DNA from: Gammaproteobacteria bacterium
GTDB lineage: Bacteria; Pseudomonadota; Gammaproteobacteria; Steroidobacterales; Rariloculaceae
NCBI GenBank assembly: GCA_022826245.1
Contig: JAJDVG010000018.1
Span: 26,578 to 90,577, forward strand
Direction of reading: 5' to 3'
Length of the DNA: 64,000 bases
Shown: positions 51,971-61,409 of the stretch, one piece after another
How the letters are laid out: each line of letters opens with the position of its first letter
Numbering within the stretch: the first letter of the stretch is position 1
Notes under the pieces: model-generated
What the model was told of the DNA's origin: nothing
Databases searched by the model: none
The model's input: only the letters and a program-made list of their open reading frames with translations
Made by a program: the position numbers and the translations under genes

Positions 51971-52093
51971 ATGCTTGCATCGCTCGTGACGTCCGTGTAT
52001 TGTGCACGTCGCCCACCGCTACAGGAGCCCTTGGGCGCGTGATATCGCGGTGAAAGTGCAACGCTGGACAAGGCTTGGAAACGACCGGGCTGA

Positions 52094-53569
52094 ATGACGA
52101 TGAACAATGCGGGGAACGCTCTGCTCGGTGAAATCGAGTCCTATTGCCGGGCTTCGGGAATCGCCGAATCCACATTCGGCAGACGTGCCGTCAACGACGG
52201 CAAGCTCTGCGCGCGGCTTCGCGAAGGCAAGAGCGTGACGCTCGAAACGGCCGAGAGGATCAGGAGCTTCATTAGAGAGCACCAAGCGCCGCGAACGCCT
52301 GGTTCAGGGCCGAAGGCCGGCGCGAACGTTGAAGGGGACGAAGCGATGACCGACAGGAATTCGAAGCAGGCGCCGGGCGCGAAGAGTCGTGCGATCTCGC
52401 CGGCACCGGCCGCCGATGCTCCTGACGCCGCCGGGCAATCGGAACCCCCGAACGACAGGCCCTTCCGGTTCTACGACAACCGGCAGAAATATCTGGCTTT
52501 CGTCAACACGACGAACGAAAAGCGCAAGGTCGCGGAACGGGCTGCCAGGGAACTGGCTCACCTGAAGCCCACGCCCCCGGCGCTCAAGGTTTTCGACGCC
52601 GGCATGGGCGACGCGACGGTGCTCAGTCAGCTCATGCGCTCGATGCACAGGCGCTTTCCGATCACACCGTTCTTCTTCGTCGCCAAGGAAATCAGTCTCG
52701 AGGACGTGCGCCTGTCGCTCGAGAAACTGCCGGACCGGTTCATGGAACATCCGGCTACCGTCATCGTGATCACGAATCTCTACTACGCCGAGGCGCCGTG
52801 GCTGCGGCCGCGCAGCGTGCGCAGCGCCGCGGCGCTGAACTGGCGCGAGGTGGCGCTCGATGGCGACACCGCTGCCGAATATGACGAGCAGTTGGCCGGC
52901 CTCGACCCGTTTCTCGTCGACGGCTGGCAGGTCAAGTCGAGCGAGAAGACCGGCAACCCGATCTACGTCCGGCCGTCCGTGCTCGTGATCTACCGCAGGG
53001 ACCATTCGTTCCTGCTCGACAGCGTCATTCCCCGGCCGGGTCAGGTCGATGGCAACTACGATCTGGCACTCGCCTCGCAACCGTGGCGGGCGCGGATGAG
53101 CGCGGAGTTCAAGGTCAGGAAGGTCCTCGCACCGATCGTCCAGAGCCTCGCGCCCTCGGGCCGGCTGCTCGTCGTTCAGTCCTGCGGCAACGATCCGGCG
53201 CTCGAACTCGTGCAGAAGGTCTGGCCCGACGAAGAACCGTTCCGGGTCAATCGCCACGAGCTCATCAGGGTGCTGCGCGATGAGCTCGGCAGGGATGCAC
53301 GAAACTACAACTTCGTTTCGGGCTCCGATGCCAAGGCAGTGATCCGCTACGAGATGCATACCCTGCCGAGCGAAGTGCAGCAAAGTATCGGTACGTCGAC
53401 CCTGTTCGCGGCCTGGAACGCTTCGATATACGTCAACCAGATCGAGGACGAGCGCTTGGAGTCGGCCATATCGAGCCGCGACTACCTGCGCCACACGGCC
53501 GATGTGCTCAAGAAGTACGAAGGGCTCTGGTTCAACGACGAGGCCTTCGTCGTATCGAGGAAGCGCTGA
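52094..53569 (+). CDS. HTH-like N-terminal domain fused to a methyltransferase-like domain
   Basis: The 491-residue protein has three parts. Residues 1-62 look like a DNA-binding domain ('NALLGEIESYCRASGIAEST' and 'KLCARLREGKSVTLETAERI'), as in small phage-repressor-like HTHs. Residues about 65-120 are a low-complexity Pro/Ala/Gly linker. From about 125 on is a SAM-binding Rossmann domain with motif I 'LKVFDAGMGDATVLSQLM' and 'APIVQSLAPSGRLLVVQSCG'. It is first in an operon with metF, metK and ahcY and may both sense SAM or SAH and regulate, or simply methylate a substrate. Start could also be ATG 52100. Confidence 0.75.
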   Translation: MTMNNAGNALLGEIESYCRASGIAESTFGRRAVNDGKLCARLREGKSVTLETAERIRSFIREHQAPRTPGSGPKAGANVEGDEAMTDRNSKQAPGAKSRAISPAPAADAPDAAGQSEPPNDRPFRFYDNRQKYLAFVNTTNEKRKVAERAARELAHLKPTPPALKVFDAGMGDATVLSQLMRSMHRRFPITPFFFVAKEISLEDVRLSLEKLPDRFMEHPATVIVITNLYYAEAPWLRPRSVRSAAALNWREVALDGDTAAEYDEQLAGLDPFLVDGWQVKSSEKTGNPIYVRPSVLVIYRRDHSFLLDSVIPRPGQVDGNYDLALASQPWRARMSAEFKVRKVLAPIVQSLAPSGRLLVVQSCGNDPALELVQKVWPDEEPFRVNRHELIRVLRDELGRDARNYNFVSGSDAKAVIRYEMHTLPSEVQQSIGTSTLFAAWNASIYVNQIEDERLESAISSRDYLRHTADVLKKYEGLWFNDEAFVVSRKR

Positions 53570-53607
53570 CCGAAACGGTCGCAACTGTCAACAAGGAGCA
53601 ACTGGAA

Positions 53608-54537
53608 GTGCCGCAGACTCAAGCAGCTAGCGTACAGCCGGACCGTTTGCGCGAAGCGATCGTGTCGTTACTCGACGGCTACTCGATCGAAGTTACTCCG
53701 CACGACGAATCCAGGCTGAACTCGATCGCCGACGTATTGCCGGCCGGAACCGAGGTGTTCGTGGCGCATCCGCCGGGCGTTTCGCTCGACCGCATCGTCG
53801 AACTCGCCTGCCGGGTTCACGAACTCGGCTTGATCGCGATACCGCACATCATTTCCAGAAAGCTCGTAAGCCCGGCCCGGCTGGAAGGCGCGCTTGACGC
53901 GCTGAGCGCCAACGGAATCGACCGCGCGCTCGTCGTCGGCGGCGATACGGCCGTCCCGAACGCCGCTTTCGACAGCACGCTAGAAGTGCTGCAGACGGGG
54001 CTTTTCAGCAAGTACGACTTCCGCGAGATCGGCATCGCCGGTCACCCCGAAGGCAGCGACGCGATCGGCGATCAGCGCGCGGCGCAGGCATTGAGCGACA
54101 AGGCCGCATTCGCGCGCGAAGCCGACCATGCCGTGCGCATCGTGACCCAGTTCGGCTTCGATCCGCATGCGGTCACGGCGTGGGAACGGGCGACGTCGGC
54201 CGAGGGAATCGATCTGCCCGTTCGAGTGGGCATGGCCGGTCCCGCGTCATTGCGGCATCTGATCAGATTCGCGGCGTTGTGCGGTATCGGAGCCTCCGCC
54301 AGGATGCTCGTAACGAGAACCGGCGATACGACCAAGCTTCTGCGCACCCGCGCGCCGGACGATCAGATTTCCCATATTGCCCGCCACCGCCTCGACGAGC
54401 CTTCGTCGAGACTCGGCGGCGTTCACTTCTTCGCATTCGGCGGCGTCGTCAAGACGGCTAACTGGGCAAATGCCGTGCTTGACGGCCGATTCGAACTTAC
54501 CCATGGCGGCAGCGGCTTCAGGGTCACGCGGTCCTGA
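53608..54537 (+). CDS. Methylenetetrahydrofolate reductase-like protein
   Basis: GTG at 53608 with 'AAGGAG' upstream gives 309 residues of TIM-barrel MetF type. Recognisable blocks are '[20 protein letters not shown]'-like '[12 protein letters not shown]', '[12 protein letters not shown]', '[13 protein letters not shown]' and '[20 protein letters not shown]', then 'IVTQFGFD' and '[20 protein letters not shown]'. MetF interconverts methylene- and methyl-tetrahydrofolate with FAD. The sequence is more divergent than E. coli MetF, and its use of reverse (oxidative) direction is conceivable in a C1-catabolic operon. It lies 38 bases after the methyltransferase gene. Confidence 0.82.
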   Translation: MPQTQAASVQPDRLREAIVSLLDGYSIEVTPHDESRLNSIADVLPAGTEVFVAHPPGVSLDRIVELACRVHELGLIAIPHIISRKLVSPARLEGALDALSANGIDRALVVGGDTAVPNAAFDSTLEVLQTGLFSKYDFREIGIAGHPEGSDAIGDQRAAQALSDKAAFAREADHAVRIVTQFGFDPHAVTAWERATSAEGIDLPVRVGMAGPASLRHLIRFAALCGIGASARMLVTRTGDTTKLLRTRAPDDQISHIARHRLDEPSSRLGGVHFFAFGGVVKTANWANAVLDGRFELTHGGSGFRVTRS

Positions 54538-54604
54538 ACCGCCGCTTCGGTATTGCCTTGCGCCACCAGTTCCCAATCAGAACCATCACAGAGAGACCAG
54601 GACA

Positions 54605-55756
54605 ATGAGCAGATCATATTTGTTTACATCGGAGTCGGTGTCCGAAGGGCATCCGGACAAGATCGCGGATCAGGTGTCCGACGCGATCCTCGATGCCTAC
54701 ATCGGGCAGGATCCGGCAAGCCGCGTGGCCTGCGAAACGCTGACGAAGACCGGGCTGGTCATGGTCGCGGGCGAGATCACGAGCAACGCGACGATAGAAA
54801 CCGAGGAAGTCGTGCGCAACGTCGTCATCGACATCGGCTACGACCACTCGGACAAGGGCTTCGATGGGCACACCTGCGCCGTCATCAACGGTCTCGGCAA
54901 GCAGTCGGGCGACATCGCTCAGGGCGTTGATCGGTCCGCTCCGGAAGAGCAGGGCGCCGGCGACCAGGGCCTCATGTTCGGCTACGCCACGAACGAGACG
55001 CCGACCCTCATGCCCGCCCCGATCATCTACTCGCACCTGCTGCTCGAGAAGCACGCGGAACTCCGGAAGGCCGGCCAGCTCGATTGGGCCCGTCCCGACG
55101 CCAAGAGCCAACTGACGTTCCGCTACGAGAACGACCGGCCCGTCGGTATCGAGGCGGTCGTGCTCTCCACGCAGCACAGCCCCGACATCTCCGAGGCGGA
55201 CCTCCACGAGGCGATCATGGAACTCGTGATCAAGCCGGTGCTGCCGGAGAAGTGGATCACGGCGGACACGAAGTACCACATCAACCCGACCGGACGTTTC
55301 GTCATCGGCGGGCCGATGGGCGACTGCGGCCTGACCGGGCGCAAGATCATCGTCGACACCTACGGCGGCATGGCCCGTCACGGCGGCGGCGCGTTTTCGG
55401 GCAAGGATCCGTCCAAGGTCGACCGGTCGGCAGCGTACGCCGCGCGCTACGTGGCCAAGAACGTGGTTGCGGCCGGGCTCGCCGACCGCTGCGAGGTGCA
55501 GGTTTCGTATGCGATCGGCGTGGCGGAGCCGACCTCGGTTTCGGTCGAGACCTTCGGAAGCAACAAGGTACCGGAGGACCGGATCGTCGCGGCCATCAAC
55601 GCGCACTTCGACCTCAGGCCGTACGGCATCATGTCGATGCTCGACCTGCTCAAGCCCATTTTCCGCCCCACGGCGGCCTACGGGCACTTCGGGCGCGACG
55701 AGTTCAGTTGGGAAGCGACGGACAAGGCCGAGGCGCTGAAAAGCGACGCCGCCTGA
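54605..55756 (+). CDS. metK: S-adenosylmethionine synthetase
   Basis: Start ATG 54605 gives 383 residues, standard for MetK. Motifs: '[20 protein letters not shown]' at residues 7-26 containing the ATP-site 'GHPDK', '[11 protein letters not shown]' near 117, '[19 protein letters not shown]' near 260 and '[20 protein letters not shown]'. It makes S-adenosylmethionine from methionine and ATP. The gene is third of an operon followed by adenosine kinase and ahcY. The 67 bases before it are too short for a classical SAM riboswitch, and none was recognised. Confidence 0.97.
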   Translation: MSRSYLFTSESVSEGHPDKIADQVSDAILDAYIGQDPASRVACETLTKTGLVMVAGEITSNATIETEEVVRNVVIDIGYDHSDKGFDGHTCAVINGLGKQSGDIAQGVDRSAPEEQGAGDQGLMFGYATNETPTLMPAPIIYSHLLLEKHAELRKAGQLDWARPDAKSQLTFRYENDRPVGIEAVVLSTQHSPDISEADLHEAIMELVIKPVLPEKWITADTKYHINPTGRFVIGGPMGDCGLTGRKIIVDTYGGMARHGGGAFSGKDPSKVDRSAAYAARYVAKNVVAAGLADRCEVQVSYAIGVAEPTSVSVETFGSNKVPEDRIVAAINAHFDLRPYGIMSMLDLLKPIFRPTAAYGHFGRDEFSWEATDKAEALKSDAA

Positions 55757-55797
55757 GCGACGGCCGCGGCACGCATCGGGAACGACGAGGGAGAAGC

Positions 55798-56730
55798 ATG
55801 TCAGCGCTGATTTGTGGCTCTGCCGCCTACGACAACATCATGGTGTTCGAGGATTCGTTCAAGAATCACATCCTGCCGGACAAGATCCATATCCTGAACG
55901 TTGCTTTCCTCGTACCGCAGCTTCGCCGGGAGTTCGGCGGTTGCGCGACGAACATCGCCTACAACCTCAGGCTCCTCGGCGAGGATCCGCTGCCCATGGC
56001 CACCGTCGGCCAGGACTTCGGTCCCTATCGGCGATGGCTCGAGAACCACGACGTCCGTCTCGATCACGTTCGCGTGCTCGACGATATCTTCACGGCTCAA
56101 GCGTTCATCACGACCGATCTCGACGACAACCAGATCACGGCGTTTCACCCGGGCGCCATGAACCGGTCCGAGCTCAACCGGGTCGGCGATGCCGAGGGCG
56201 TCACGATCGGCACGGTCTCGCCGGACGGACGCGCGGGAATGATCGAGCATGCGGAGCAGTTCGCCGAAGCCGGCATCCCGTTCATATTCGATCCCGGTCA
56301 GGGCATGCCGATGTTCGACGGCGACGATCTGCGCACCTTCGTGGAACAGAGCACCTGGGTCACGGTCAATGACTACGAGTGGCAGTTGCTCAAGGACCGC
56401 ACCGGCTGGGACGTCGCGGCCGTCACCCGCCGGACCGAAGCGCTGATCGTCACCCGCGGCGGAGACGGTTCGCTGATCTTCACGGACGGCGAGCAGTTCG
56501 AGATCCCGACGGCGCAACCGGAGTCGATCGAGGATCCGACCGGCTGCGGCGACGCTTATCGCGCGGGGCTGCTCTACGGGCTCATGCACGGTCTCGACTG
56601 GGAGACCACGGGCCGCATCGCGAGCCTGATGGGCGCGATCAAGATCGAGCGCCACGGCACGCAGAACCACACGTTCGCTAGGGACGAGTTCGAACAACGA
56701 TTCAAGACCAGCTTCGGCCGGTCGATCTAA
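55798..56730 (+). CDS. PfkB-family adenosine kinase
   Basis: ATG 55798 with 'GAGGGAGAAGC' upstream gives 310 residues. The ribokinase fold shows '[11 protein letters not shown]' near residue 7, '[20 protein letters not shown]' near 46, and C-terminal '[20 protein letters not shown]' with catalytic Asp and anion hole (GCGD). It would phosphorylate adenosine released by SAH hydrolysis, pulling the cycle forward. The '[10 protein letters not shown]' form is typical of adenosine kinases next to ahcY and metK in proteobacteria. It lies 41 bases after metK and 20 before ahcY. A related sugar kinase is the alternative, but context favours adenosine. Confidence 0.88.
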   Translation: MSALICGSAAYDNIMVFEDSFKNHILPDKIHILNVAFLVPQLRREFGGCATNIAYNLRLLGEDPLPMATVGQDFGPYRRWLENHDVRLDHVRVLDDIFTAQAFITTDLDDNQITAFHPGAMNRSELNRVGDAEGVTIGTVSPDGRAGMIEHAEQFAEAGIPFIFDPGQGMPMFDGDDLRTFVEQSTWVTVNDYEWQLLKDRTGWDVAAVTRRTEALIVTRGGDGSLIFTDGEQFEIPTAQPESIEDPTGCGDAYRAGLLYGLMHGLDWETTGRIASLMGAIKIERHGTQNHTFARDEFEQRFKTSFGRSI

Positions 56731-56750
56731 CTGGAGTGAGAGAGAATCCA

Positions 56751-58178
56751 ATGAGTAATGAAGCACTGGCCGCCGAGGCGACCGCCAACGACTACTACGT
56801 CAAGGACATTTCCCTGGCTTCCTGGGGCCGGCGGGAAATCGAACTGGCCGAGCACGAGATGCCCGGCCTGATGGCGACGCGCGAAGAGTATGCGGCGGCG
56901 CAGCCGCTTGCCGGCGCGCGCATCACCGGCTCGCTGCACATGACGATCCAGACCGCCGTGTTGATCGAAACGCTGCAGGCGCTCGGCGCCAGGATCCGCT
57001 GGGCGAGCTGCAACGTTTTCTCGACGCAGGATCATGCCGCCGCGGCGATCGCCGCGACCGGAACGCCCGTGTTCGCCTACAAGGGCGAAACGCTCGAGGA
57101 GTACTGGGAGTTCATCGACCGGACGCTCGACTGGGGCAACAGTCAGGGCCCGAACATGATTCTCGACGACGGCGGCGACGCGACGTTGTTCGTCCACCTG
57201 GCCGTGCAGGCGCTCGAAGATCCGTCCGTGCTCGACAAGGCGCCCGGCAGCGAAGAAGAACGCATATTGCTCGCGCAGGTCAAGCGATCGATCGCGCAGG
57301 ATCCGGAGCGCTTCAGGCGCATGCCCGCCGAGATCAAGGGCGTCTCCGAGGAAACCACGACCGGCGTTCACAGGCTCTACCAGATGCACGGGCGCGGCGA
57401 GCTGTTGTTTCCGGCGATCAACGTCAACGATTCGGTCACGAAGTCCAAGTTCGACAACCTCTACGGTTGCCGGCACTCGCTCGTCGACGGCATCAATCGG
57501 GCCACCGACGTGATGCTTGCGGGCAAAGTCGCGGTCGTCGCCGGTTACGGCGATGTCGGCAAGGGTTCCGCGCAGTCGCTGCGCGCCCAGTCGGCGCGGG
57601 TCATCGTGACCGAGGTCGATCCGATCTGCGCATTGCAGGCGGCGATGGAAGGTTACGAGGTCATGACCATGGACGAGGCCTGCGGGCTCGGCGAAGTCTT
57701 CGTCACGACGACCGGCTGCGTCGACGTGATCACCGAAGAGCACATGCTCAAGATGAAGCACAATGCCATCGTCTGCAACATCGGCCACTTCGACAACGAA
57801 ATCGAGGTCGAGAAGCTCAGGAAGTACCAGTGGGAGAACGTCAAGGAGCAGGTCGACAAGGTCACGTTCCCCGACGGCAGGAGCATCATCCTGCTTGCCG
57901 AAGGACGGCTCGTGAACCTGGGCTGCGCGACGGGTCATCCGAGCTTCGTGATGTCGAGCAGCTTCACGAACCAGACGCTCGCGCAGATCGAGCTGTATGC
58001 GAATCCCGAGAAGTATGAAATCGGCGTGTACGTGCTGCCGAAGCAGCTCGACGAGAAGGTGGCCCGGCTGCACCTGGAGAAGCTCGGCGTCAAGCTCGAG
58101 ACCCTGAGCCAGTACCAGGCCGACTACCTCGGCGTACCGGTCGACGGTCCCTACAAGGCCGAGCACTACCGCTATTGA
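56751..58178 (+). CDS. ahcY: Adenosylhomocysteinase (SAH hydrolase)
   Basis: ATG 56751 gives 475 residues, near the long proteobacterial form. It shows '[20 protein letters not shown]' near residue 55, '[19 protein letters not shown]' near 85, the NAD site '[20 protein letters not shown]' near 265, and C-terminal '[11 protein letters not shown]'. The enzyme cleaves SAH to homocysteine and adenosine. It clears the product inhibitor of methyltransferases and pairs with the adenosine kinase before it. The C-terminal 'KAEHYRY' ending is the family norm, so the gene is complete. Confidence 0.97.
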   Translation: MSNEALAAEATANDYYVKDISLASWGRREIELAEHEMPGLMATREEYAAAQPLAGARITGSLHMTIQTAVLIETLQALGARIRWASCNVFSTQDHAAAAIAATGTPVFAYKGETLEEYWEFIDRTLDWGNSQGPNMILDDGGDATLFVHLAVQALEDPSVLDKAPGSEEERILLAQVKRSIAQDPERFRRMPAEIKGVSEETTTGVHRLYQMHGRGELLFPAINVNDSVTKSKFDNLYGCRHSLVDGINRATDVMLAGKVAVVAGYGDVGKGSAQSLRAQSARVIVTEVDPICALQAAMEGYEVMTMDEACGLGEVFVTTTGCVDVITEEHMLKMKHNAIVCNIGHFDNEIEVEKLRKYQWENVKEQVDKVTFPDGRSIILLAEGRLVNLGCATGHPSFVMSSSFTNQTLAQIELYANPEKYEIGVYVLPKQLDEKVARLHLEKLGVKLETLSQYQADYLGVPVDGPYKAEHYRY

Positions 58179-58318
58179 AGACCAGCCCGCGGAGAAGTTG
58201 GCCCTCGATGTCCTGCGGGGGCGGCACGGCGGGGCGATTCCCCCGTCGCGGCCGCTGTGACGCTCCCGCATATCCGGCTCGGGAACACTTGGCAAGCGAA
58301 TCAGAGGATTGATCCGGA

Positions 58319-60001
58319 ATGGACGACGACATCACTATCGCCCGAAATACGCGGCTCGAACGTGTACTGGACCTGGCGCAAAGCCGGCTTGGACTCGATC
58401 CGGCCGACCTCGAGCCGTATGGCCACTACAAGGCCAAGCTGTCGCCGCAGCTTGTCAACGAACTCGAATCGCGGCCCGACGGCAAGCTGATTCTGGTTAC
58501 GGCCGTGACGCCGACGCCCGCCGGCGAAGGCAAGACGACGACGACGATCGGGCTCGCCGATGCGCTCAACAGTGTCGGCAAGAAGACGATGGTCTGCGTG
58601 CGTGAGCCGTCTCTCGGGCCGTGTTTCGGCATGAAGGGCGGCGGCGCGGGCGGCGGTTACGCCCAGGTCGCGCCGATGGACGACATCAACCTGCACTTCA
58701 CCGGCGACTTTCACGCGATCAGCGCGGCCCACAACCTGCTCGCGGCGATGGTCGACAACCACGTCCATCAGGGCAATGCGCTCGGCTTCGACGTCCGGCG
58801 GCCGATGTGGCGCCGAGTCGTCGACATGAACGACCGTGCGCTCAGGAAGGTCGTCGTGAGCCTGGGCGGCGTCGCCAACGGCGTGCCGCGCGAGACCGGC
58901 TACGACATCACCGTCGCCTCTGAAATCATGGCGATCCTGTGCCTGTCGACATCGCTTGCGGACATGCGCGAGCGCTTCGGCAGGATCATCGTCGGCTACA
59001 CGCGCGAGCGAAAGCCGATCGTCGCCGGCGACCTCGGCGCCCACGGCGCCATGACCGTGCTCATGCGCGACGCGATCAATCCGAACCTCGTACAGACGCT
59101 CGAGCACACGCCGACGTTCGTTCATGGCGGGCCGTTCGCGAACATCGCGCACGGCTGCAATTCGGCGCTCGCCACGAAGACCGCGCTCAAGCTCGCGGAC
59201 TACGTCATCACGGAAGCCGGCTTCGGCGCCGACCTGGGCGCGGAGAAGTTCCTCGACATCAAGTGCCGGCTCACGGGACTGCGCCCGTCCGCCGTCGTGC
59301 TCGTGGCGACGATCCGCGCGCTGAAGTACTCAGGCGGCGTCGAGCTCGGGGACCTCAATGACGAGAACGTCGAGGCCCTGATCAAGGGTGCAGCCAACCT
59401 GGACCGTCACGTCGCGAACATTCGCGACAACTACGGGCTGCCGGTGGTCGTGGCGGTCAACCGTTTCGCGAGCGACACGACGGCGGAGATCGACGCGATT
59501 ATCGCGCACATGGCCGGGCAGGGGGTCGAGGCCGTCATGGCCGACCACTTCGCCAGGGGCGGCGCGGCCGGCGCCGTGGATCTGGCCAATGCGGTGGCGG
59601 CCACCGTCGACGGGCGCGATACGCCTGAACTGAAATTCGTGTACGAGGACAACGACACGCTCTGGGAGAAGCTCGAGAAGGTCGCCTGGAACATCTACCA
59701 TGCCGGCGAGCTCAGCGCGACGCCCGCCGTACGCAAGAAGATCGAGAGTTTCCAGGAGCAGGGCTTCGGGCATTTCCCGGTCTGCGTCGCCAAGACGCAA
59801 TATTCGTTCTCGACGGACCCCAAGCTGCGCGGCGCCCCATCCGGCCACGTGTGCACGATCCGGGACGCCTATCTTTCGGCCGGCGTCGGATTCATGGTCG
59901 CATTGACGGGCGACATCATGACGATGCCGGGCTTGCCGAGACGGCCCGCCGCCAACCGCATCGACATCGACGACGCCGGCAATATTGTCGGGCTGTCGTA
60001 G
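58319..60001 (+). CDS. fhs: Formate--tetrahydrofolate ligase
   Basis: This 560-residue protein is full length for Fhs. It has the P-loop-like '[20 protein letters not shown]' near residue 65, '[20 protein letters not shown]' near 100, '[20 protein letters not shown]' near 205 and '[13 protein letters not shown]' near 382. It joins formate to tetrahydrofolate with ATP, or runs in reverse to yield ATP and formate when C1 units are oxidised. It follows ahcY by 140 bases without a recognised riboswitch. A hairpin terminator lies downstream, shared with the convergent MetE-like gene. Confidence 0.96.
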   Translation: MDDDITIARNTRLERVLDLAQSRLGLDPADLEPYGHYKAKLSPQLVNELESRPDGKLILVTAVTPTPAGEGKTTTTIGLADALNSVGKKTMVCVREPSLGPCFGMKGGGAGGGYAQVAPMDDINLHFTGDFHAISAAHNLLAAMVDNHVHQGNALGFDVRRPMWRRVVDMNDRALRKVVVSLGGVANGVPRETGYDITVASEIMAILCLSTSLADMRERFGRIIVGYTRERKPIVAGDLGAHGAMTVLMRDAINPNLVQTLEHTPTFVHGGPFANIAHGCNSALATKTALKLADYVITEAGFGADLGAEKFLDIKCRLTGLRPSAVVLVATIRALKYSGGVELGDLNDENVEALIKGAANLDRHVANIRDNYGLPVVVAVNRFASDTTAEIDAIIAHMAGQGVEAVMADHFARGGAAGAVDLANAVAATVDGRDTPELKFVYEDNDTLWEKLEKVAWNIYHAGELSATPAVRKKIESFQEQGFGHFPVCVAKTQYSFSTDPKLRGAPSGHVCTIRDAYLSAGVGFMVALTGDIMTMPGLPRRPAANRIDIDDAGNIVGLS

Positions 60002-60070
60002 CGGCACAAGCCTGGCCGTGGCGTACGGCCACGAACACCCATCGCTTTCTCCGGCGTATTTCAGCCGCGC

Positions 60071-60101
60071 AAAAAAACTCGGCAGGCCGAATGGGCCTGC
60101 C
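60071..60101 (-). terminator. Intrinsic terminator of the MetE-like gene
   Basis: On the minus strand GGCAGGCC, a 5-base loop and GGCCTGCC form an 8-base-pair stem followed by GAG and seven T. It lies 93 bases past the stop of the MetE-like gene and between it and the convergent fhs gene. The plus strand lacks a T-run after the stem, so it is mainly a minus-strand terminator. Confidence 0.85.
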
Positions 60102-60193
60102 GAATGGGTCGGACCAGACTGTGTCCGGCGAACGCGCGGACCGACCGGGGGTCAGCCGGAACGCTTGACGTCCGCCCGGATTGTCGTCACAGG

Positions 60194-61318
60194 CTAGCCG
60201 GCGCCGATTTCCTTGCGAACGATGGCCGCGCCTTCGGCCAGGTTCTCGAGTTTCATCTTCGCGACCATGCGCGACAGCGGCTTGAGGCCGCAGTCGGTGC
60301 TCAGCGTCACCTGCTCGGGCGAGACGTGCTCGAGCACCTTGCGCGTGCGATCGGCAACCATGGCCGGCGTATCGATCATGTTGCTGCGGATGTCGAGGAC
60401 TCCAACCTGCACGCCGGTGTCGCTCGGCAGGTTTGCGAGGAAGTCCACACCGTCCATTTCGCGGTTCGCATAGTCGAGCACGAACTCGTCGACGCCTTCG
60501 GTGCCGAAGAAGTGCGGCAGAACGGTCTGGTACCCCTCGGGAAAGCTCGAGCTCAGGATGTCGTTGCCCCAGGCGTTACCGAAGCAGAAGTGCCAGCCGA
60601 TCTTGGCATCCACGCCGTCGCACATCATTTCGATGCTCTCGCGGATCCACTTGTAATCGTCAAGGTTCTGGGTGAACAGCGGCAGCCATGCGCCGAGGTC
60701 CTCGATCTGCAGGTACTTTGCGCCGAGCGCGACGATATCCTTCATTTCCTTGTTGAAGATCGGCGCCAGCGCGAACGTGAGGTCTTTCGGGCTCTTGTAG
60801 TACGAATCCTCGTTGAAATAGACGTGCCAGGCGAGGTTGGCGGGCCCGGCGCCGATCGAAACCTTGACCGGGGCGTTCGTGAACTTCGCGGCCATCGCGT
60901 AGAGGTCCGTCCAGCGCAGCGTGTCGGGCGAGCCGTCGACCGGCCCGTTGTTGATGACGCCGCCCCAGTCGTCGAGGATCGCCTTGCCCTGGCTCGGATC
61001 CTGGCCGACGCCCGAGGGATGCGGATTGCGCGACGGTTCGAAGCCCGGAATACGCTCGTAGAGGTACCAGCAGAAGGAGCCGATGACGCCGACGTAGTCG
61101 TCGTACCACATGTTGCCGTCAGTCACGACGTCGAGCCCGGCCTCTTCCTGGTCGCGGATTACGGCCGCGACGGCATCGGTAAAGGTTTCCTCGTGGGCCA
61201 CCTCCTTGAAGGCGGAGCGGATGTCGCGCCCCAGCAATTGCTGTTGGAACCATTGGGGACGCGGATAGGATCCGACCATGGTCGTCGGAAGGATCGTGTC
61301 AACAACTTTTCTTGTCAT
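60194..61318 (-). CDS. Core MetE-type methyltransferase (catalytic domain only)
   Basis: This 374-residue protein is half the length of MetE and covers only the catalytic C-terminal barrel: 'TTMVGSYPRPQWF' at the start, 'YLQIEDLGAWLP' near residue 200, zinc ligands His and Cys in 'GWHFCFGNAWGND', and the final Cys in 'STDCGLKPL' near 340. Such short proteins include B12-independent methionine synthases that take methyl groups from donors other than the polyglutamyl folate, as well as other methyltransferases. Proximity to metF, metK and ahcY suggests homocysteine as acceptor. Start ATG 61318. Confidence 0.85.
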   Translation of the reverse strand: MTRKVVDTILPTTMVGSYPRPQWFQQQLLGRDIRSAFKEVAHEETFTDAVAAVIRDQEEAGLDVVTDGNMWYDDYVGVIGSFCWYLYERIPGFEPSRNPHPSGVGQDPSQGKAILDDWGGVINNGPVDGSPDTLRWTDLYAMAAKFTNAPVKVSIGAGPANLAWHVYFNEDSYYKSPKDLTFALAPIFNKEMKDIVALGAKYLQIEDLGAWLPLFTQNLDDYKWIRESIEMMCDGVDAKIGWHFCFGNAWGNDILSSSFPEGYQTVLPHFFGTEGVDEFVLDYANREMDGVDFLANLPSDTGVQVGVLDIRSNMIDTPAMVADRTRKVLEHVSPEQVTLSTDCGLKPLSRMVAKMKLENLAEGAAIVRKEIGAG

Positions 61319-61409
61319 CGTTATTGTCTCCCTGAAAACTGTCGGTGCCGCCAGCGGCGCCCGCCGAATCAGCGCGAGTATAAGCGATGGTATTGGCTGC
61401 GCCTAACTC

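Noticed and set aside
51971..52093. SAH or SAM riboswitch upstream of the one-carbon operon
   Set aside because: AGGAGC and AAGGCTTGG slightly resemble SAH-aptamer pieces, but the conserved GCGCTGC core in the right order is missing, and no SAM-I or SAM-II pattern fits.
58179..58318. ZTP/pfl riboswitch upstream of fhs
   Set aside because: This riboswitch often precedes fhs, and a CACTTGGCAAGCG stretch loosely recalls one strand of it, but the conserved 5' helix and the CCGCCTGGGC block are absent.
61318..61409. Promoter of the MetE-like gene using TATACT near 61379 (minus strand)
   Set aside because: The -10 match is good, but the best upstream hexamer at 17-18 bases (TTAGGC) is poor, so it was not listed as a feature.
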